DNA of 64,000 bases. It comes from Triglochin maritima. Taxonomy: Eukaryota > Streptophyta > Magnoliopsida > Alismatales > Juncaginaceae. Positions 58,501 through 64,000 of the stretch are shown piece after piece. Every line of letters begins with the position of its first letter. Positions within the stretch are counted from its first letter, which is position 1. The notes beneath the pieces are model-generated. The model searched no databases and had not been told where the DNA came from. It was given only the letters and a program-made list of their open reading frames with translations. The stretch lies in NCBI GenBank assembly GCA_963682175.1, contig OY821786.1:35581501-35645500 (forward strand), written 5' to 3'. The translations under genes were made by a program, and so were the position numbers.

Positions 58501-61500
58501 TGACGTTAGTGCTGGATCAGCTAACTTGATGTTTTCAGCTACAACTGCCAGTGCCTCGATTGGGGCATCTTCTGTTGGTTTTCCAATTATTTCTCCTGCC
58601 CACTTTCAAGTGGTTGCTAGTGGTGGCATGAGGTCTAATATTATACTTTCAGATGAATCACTCAGTAAAATTGAGCAGGCCAAGTTACAAGCAGAAGATG
58701 CGGCTGCTTTTGCTGCTACTGCTATTCGGCATAGTGAAACTACTTGGAGTCAGTTGGCTGCCCAGGTAAATTCCAGAGTGCTTACAACAGAGGTTGAACA
58801 AAGACTTGTGTCTGTAGCTGCTGCAGCAGCAGCAGCTGCTTCTGTTGCAAAAGCTGCATCAGCTGCTGCTAAGGTTGCTGCTGACTCTGCTTTGCATGCC
58901 AAACTGATGGCCGATGAAGCTGTGGCATCTGAGCAAACAACTAAGGTGCCTCATTTCTCGGAAGCTGAGGGTCAGTGCAGTGAAAATAATCTTTCTGCTG
59001 ATGCTCCAAATTCCACTTCCGAAGTCAAGAATTCCAAAGCTGGATCTCATTCCACAATACCTGCTACAAAGAAAGCTCCTCTGGGGAGGTCACAAGCTGC
59101 TGCTGCAATCAGAAAATCTGGAAACAACGATGCTGTACTTAAAGCTGCAGAATGTGCTGCACAAGCTGTGGCACAAGCAGGATCTATTGTAGCTATGGGT
59201 GATGTTTTGCAGTTTTCTTTAAGACAAATCATAGAGCTAGGCCCTGAGAGTTATTGGAAGTCTAAAAATTCAATATTGGAGCCACTTACAGAGAACATGA
59301 ATGGAGGTAAGATACTAGCCTGATTGATCTTTTACCATCTAATGTAAAAAGAAATTGATGAAATTACTGGAAGTAATTTGTTCAACTGAGCTTCCTTGGA
59401 AGCCAATTGAAAAGTACTTGCACTTTTTTTGCCCGGACTTGAGAGTTTGTGTCCTCCAAAAAGATATTACTGGAAACAATTTGTTCACCGAGCTTTCTAG
59501 GAAACCAACTGAAAAGGTTTTCTTTGGCCCAAACTAGAGATGTCGTGTACTCCAAATAAATTAATAAAGAAATTTCATTTTTTTTCTGGATTGCATACAC
59601 CCATAAATATTCGAGTTAAAGATTTTTCAAGATAAATATTTGAATTGAAATCGACAATTCATGTTATACCATTAAGTTTCTTGATTTAGGTGTTTCAGGA
59701 GTGGCTGCACCTCCTGTTTGTGGAGATGACAAAGATCAAGAAGAAGCTAATCTTCATGAAAATACTATCCAGGAAGGATCATTTGTTGAGGTATAATTCT
59801 ATCTATGTATGTATGTATGTATGTCTGTGGGCGCACTTTATCTGAAGGTTTCCTATGTCATGTACTTCACGTCACCGTTCCATTTTATAATCATAAAACA
59901 TCTCTTACGGTTTCTTAATATCGTGGGCAATTTCTAAAATTGTTTATAATTTCTTTACCAAAAGGATGTTTGTGTCATGAGGAAATTGTTGTTGTCTATA
60001 TTTCAAAAGATTATGTTAAAGATGATATACACAAAATGATTATGAATCTTGATATATTATAGCAACGAATTTTGCTGCCTGCAAGGAAAGAAATATAAAA
60101 TTTGAGGTAATTAACGTAATTAATCCCTCTTTTTTTCTCTAGGTATTAACTGATGTAAAAGGCATTACTGGTGTTTGGTGTTCTGCACGAGTTTTGAACA
60201 TGAAAGATGGGAAAGCTTGCGTTCTCTTTAATGATCTTCTCAGTGACGAAGGTTACCTATAGATAATTTCTGATAATTGCTCAACTCCAGAAGATTGAGT
60301 TTATTAACCATATACTCGTGCAGGTGACAAATTAATGGAGGGGGTATCCCTTGGTAGTGAAGATGAAAAACCTCCAAGAATACGTATTGTTCATCGTCTT
60401 GCAGCCAATAAATGTGATAGTTCAAGGAAGAGACAAAGACCAACTGACTCGTGGATAGTGGGGGATCATGTCGATGTATCGACAAAAGATGGGTAAGCTT
60501 AAAGTTCACATATCAATATAAATATACCGACAAAAAAATATCAACATAAATACATTCATCATTTGACAACAAACAACTTAAATAAGTTAACATCACAACC
60601 TTTTCTCCATTATATTTGTTGAGATTGATTTCTTATTTGTGTTGTTTTTATTTGCCAGTTAATGTCGTTGGCCTTTTGTTTCTTATACAACTTTATTATT
60701 GTTCTCCACTTGTATTTGTTTTCATCTCGATAAACCCACATTCTCAACCACCCCGTTAAAAAATGGGCTAGTCTAACCATCCAATGCCTTGGCTAGGTTG
60801 ATTTTTGGTTTTGTTCGGAACATGTGTCAGATGATTTATGGAATACAAATATACAATACCTTTTCCATCATGTCAAAGGTACACAGGCTTCTCAACATGA
60901 CCTGAATAAAAAAATGGAAATTCATGGTCAATATGTTTACTACTGTTACACTGTGAGTTATGCTATACAATTCTTGCATAATAAATTTCCACAACATCAC
61001 ATATTCAGTATGTCAAAACACATAATATTTCGGGGAAGAGTCCATTTTACACGTACATGTCAGTGTCCTGGTGCTTAGCTAATGATGGTAATAAGGGATT
61101 GGTCCTCATATGATCCATGAATGCATACTATTGTATTTGCTTACATCCCAAACTCAATGATCATTATGACCTCTTGTCTGATGACCCAGAAATTCATCTT
61201 TCATGATGCATTTTGATGTGAAGTATTTTTGTAATGTTTGAAAATTTAGATATTTTATCCATCGATCACATAATATCTTGTAGTGCAGGCAACATATCTA
61301 AATACTTTTGCAGTTCTCAGTTGTAATTTGTTCTTGTCATATCTGTCATGTTTGTGTTCCTTTTCGATTATTGTTTCCCTGTTAGTGTGAGAAAAAAACA
61401 TGTAAATGAGCAAGACAAAATTGTTTGTTTTTCTTTCAGTTGGCGAGAGGGTGTTGTTGCTGAAAAGAAGAAAGGTGGAACAAAGTTAATTGTATGTTTT

Positions 61501-63501
61501 CTGGGTATGTCTTTCTTATGCAAAAGAGAATGTTCAGTTGGTATTATCATCAGATAACTGAGTTCTCCTGTATGCAAGTTACCATGCAATTAAATATAAA
61601 TTTATGTTTTACTGATTTTGTATTTTGTCTTGCTTAATGTCCATTTCCATTGTGTTAAACATTAAGTTGTTTTTTGGCATTTGGAGCATCATTGACTATA
61701 TCAAATGACTATCTAACGATCTACATTTCTTATCTATTATGAAATCACAAATGGTTAGTTGCACTTCACATCATTGGGTCAATTGGAAACAACCTTTTAC
61801 AATGGTAGGGTTGTTTACACCCGACCCCCTACCTTGCCTAGGCGGGAGCCTCTTTTGAGGCATTGGGGGTAATGTTGATGTTGTATTTTGTCTTGCTTCT
61901 TAAGAGGGAGGGGGCTTATGTGAATAGTTCTACTCCTTTGTGTTAGGTTTTGAGTTTCCAAACCTACTGGTATTTTGTGAAGGTACCAACAATCTTATAA
62001 GCCTCCAGAATGTTCCCTGGGCCCTGATTATCCTTTGAGTGATTTTCTTAACACTTCAAAATTTCATGGGTAAAGGACCTATGTTAGAAAACCATCCTAA
62101 GGTCATCTGGGGCTTTTCAAACAAGTGCAACAGAGAACACCCAAAGCTAAGTTAAACCATTCCCTGTAAAAGCTATGGTGTCTGAGTTTTGTGTAATTAT
62201 GAAACGTAGGTGTCATTTGTCTCATTTGCAGATAACTGAAAGATCCCTTAAATTTCTCACTTATTTAAATGTTTCACATTGGAATATTCCTCAAGGATTA
62301 GTAATTTTCTGTATACAATTCAGCAGGAAGATTAACCCATTGATATTTATTATAGTCGGATAATATCTCTGACCATTAAGATTTTTGTTTTCTCACATTT
62401 GATTATCTAAGCAATCTTTTAAGTCTGGTTCTACTTTGCTTTTTTGTATCTAGATGCAGGTGGTGGTGATTCCAAAGAAGTTAGAACTTCAAATCTTCGT
62501 CGGTCTCTTGTTTGGAGAAATGGCCAATGGATGGCATGGCTTAGTTCACCAAATGAAACTCAGCATCACGAGGTTTGTGGAGTGCTCTTTCATTTTCTTC
62601 TTCAGAGAAATTGTTTCTCAATGATTTTAATTTTCAGGCATATCTGTCTCATCAAAAGATTCTAAAAAATAGCAAAAGGGAAAGCAAAAGTACTTCTGAA
62701 GCTGAGATTCTGAAGGCAACTAAAATTCCTAACTATCATTGCCCTGCTGATCTGAAAAAAACTGATGTTAGTCCATCAGCATCGATTTCTCAGGAGAATC
62801 CTTTCTCTTATAGAAAATCCTGTGGGGAAGAAGACTTGCGCAGAATTAACCGCGTTGGACTTCAAAAAGAAAGTCCAAAAGTGGTCTCTGGTATTCCAAA
62901 ACCTGTGAAGAAGAGGAAATTTATGGATGTAAGCAAGCATTGTGTTGTGGGTGCCACAGAAAAGGAAGGCAAGGGCATTCAGGGAAGTAAATCAACCAAA
63001 TTTGCCAAATATTTAATGCCACAGACTTCTACAAGGTGGAAACGCATGTCTAAAGTTGACAGTAGGAGCAACCAAGCTCTAGACTGGCAGCCCAAGATGG
63101 ATAGTGTGAAATCTCGAAAATTTCTGAACTTGTTTGACAAAAAAAGTTCATTTGCTTCATGGTTTGATGCTCGAAATGAAGGAAGTAATCATACTCCCAT
63201 TTGTGGTAAACCTTCTATTCAGAATGCCAAAAAGAAGTCAGCAAAGAAAAACCACATTGAGCTTGATTCTACAACAAACAGCACAGGAGCAGCAGGTGGC
63301 AATGAATTATTTTCTCAATTGCAACAGCAGCCTCTGGTTTCTTCTGCCACTGTGACTACGTCTAATGCAGAGGCTGAGATGGAAACTCTTACCCAACATA
63401 ATTTGATCATAAAGGAAGACCCTCCCGATATTTCCGACAAAGTGGGATCTGATGGCAGGGGACCACGTAGATCTAATCGAAGAATTCAGCCAACGTCCAG
63501 G
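55523..63501 (+). CDS. Agenet-domain protein related to Arabidopsis G2484-1, 3' partial
   Basis: Exons: 55523-56243, 56349-56893, 56989-57446, 57538-57590, 57679-57783, 57873-59306, 59690-59790, 60143-60251, 60324-60492, 61440-61504, 62454-62572, 62638-63501. All phases agree: 1,581 codons, then a GTGAGT donor, so the gene continues beyond the window. The N-terminal third is acidic and Ser-rich with no known fold. The middle has QLRSQIYAYGSL and PDEACMVSAFGD, then an Ala-rich helix (KIEQAKLQAEDAAAFAATAI). Two Agenet (Royal-family, histone-tail-binding) modules follow (VTGVWCSARVLN; VGDHVDVSTKDGWREGVV). A basic tail ends GPRRSNRRIQP. It is probably a nuclear chromatin reader. The start is uncertain: this family is longer at the N-terminus as I recall it. 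The donor after 57783 is GC, or else a GT at 57760. Confidence 0.8.
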
Positions 63502-64000
63502 GTGAGTTGGATGTATTTGAGAAGAGTTTTCTTAAATTTGCTAATTTATTATGTTTTTCATTGCAATACCTTTGCATACGCAAAAATTGTGAAAAATTGT
63601 GAAAATATTGCATGCAATTTGAAATTATTCTCATATGCAATACACAAAAATAGAAGCTTGAATCTCATAATTACAAGATGTTCCTTGAAGCATAGATGTA
63701 ATGGATATACTCCCGACCTCCTGTAACCATGTGCCATTGCCATAAGTGTTACTTAAGCAGAATCTCTCTAAAAGAAAGGTGAATGGTTAATTCCTGAGGA
63801 AATATTTCTGCATGAGGTACACCTTTTTTGAAGTCCATTTTCTTTCGTTTGAACTACTGAATACAGCATAAGTCCGAGTTCTGTGTTGTTTCAACTGAGA
63901 TATTTGGAATTTGGGATTTTCATATCCACCTTGGAAACACATTCCTGGTAATTCGGTACAATTCATTATGGAAAAATTTCTTAACGTTGAGTGTTTCGTT
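63502..64000 (+). other. Intron of the Agenet gene at the window edge
   Basis: Sequence after the GTGAGT donor is AT-rich and holds no exon that I can identify before the window ends. Confidence 0.5.

Noticed and set aside
61348..61557. 69-codon ORF in the Agenet gene
   Set aside because: Only 61440-61504 is exonic; the rest is intron read through.

Overview
The window is nuclear DNA of a flowering plant, most likely not a grass. Its genes have spliceosomal introns, and the proteins are plant types: carotenoid cleavage dioxygenase 7, B3/REM factors, an Agenet-domain protein of the Arabidopsis G2484-1 type, coatomer alpha, and a mitochondrial-type phosphatidylserine decarboxylase. Between and inside the genes lie Athila-type Ty3/gypsy, Ty1/copia, solo-LTR and hAT-MITE sequence. 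No bacterial operon, CRISPR array, rRNA or convincing tRNA was seen. All exon models were made by hand from reading frame, GT/AG sites, phase and remembered family sequence; no alignment was run.

Layout. 1-7279: the 3' part of an Athila-type element (pol, a broken second ORF, 3' LTR). 7406-9598: a solo LTR with a 5-bp target duplication. 10735-15310: a complete seven-exon CCD7 gene (strigolactone biosynthesis). 19292-21878 and 23188-26240: two tandem paralogous double-B3 genes; the second has an AT-hook between its B3 domains. 27288-33685 (minus strand): remains of a gene for a protein with a C-terminal membrane anchor. Its last coding exon is split by a nearly complete Ty1/copia element (27423-32396, LTRs differing at 3 of 263 positions). 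34668-39414: the C-terminal half of a phosphatidylserine decarboxylase gene with a premature stop, carrying a second solo LTR of the 7406-9598 family in an intron. 40798-48545: an intact coatomer alpha gene whose 4-kb first intron is filled by a degenerate tandem repeat and holds a hAT-type MITE. 52369-52509 (minus): a 46-residue membrane protein. 55523 to the window edge: an Agenet-domain chromatin-type gene.

Working relations. CCD7, coatomer alpha, the Agenet gene and probably the B3 pair look functional. The pair of divergent genes at 27-39 kb looks dead. Each lacks a recognisable 5' half, and each has at least one further lesion. One deletion between 33686 and 34667 could explain both missing 5' halves.

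The most useful observations are the split membrane-protein gene, the decayed decarboxylase copy, and a solo-LTR family recognised from two copies with perfect TG...CA ends and 5-bp duplications. Its interior carries arrays of the palindrome CGGTCGACCG and a conserved exon-like leader ending in a splice-donor-like site. I did not find a clearly new biochemical system.
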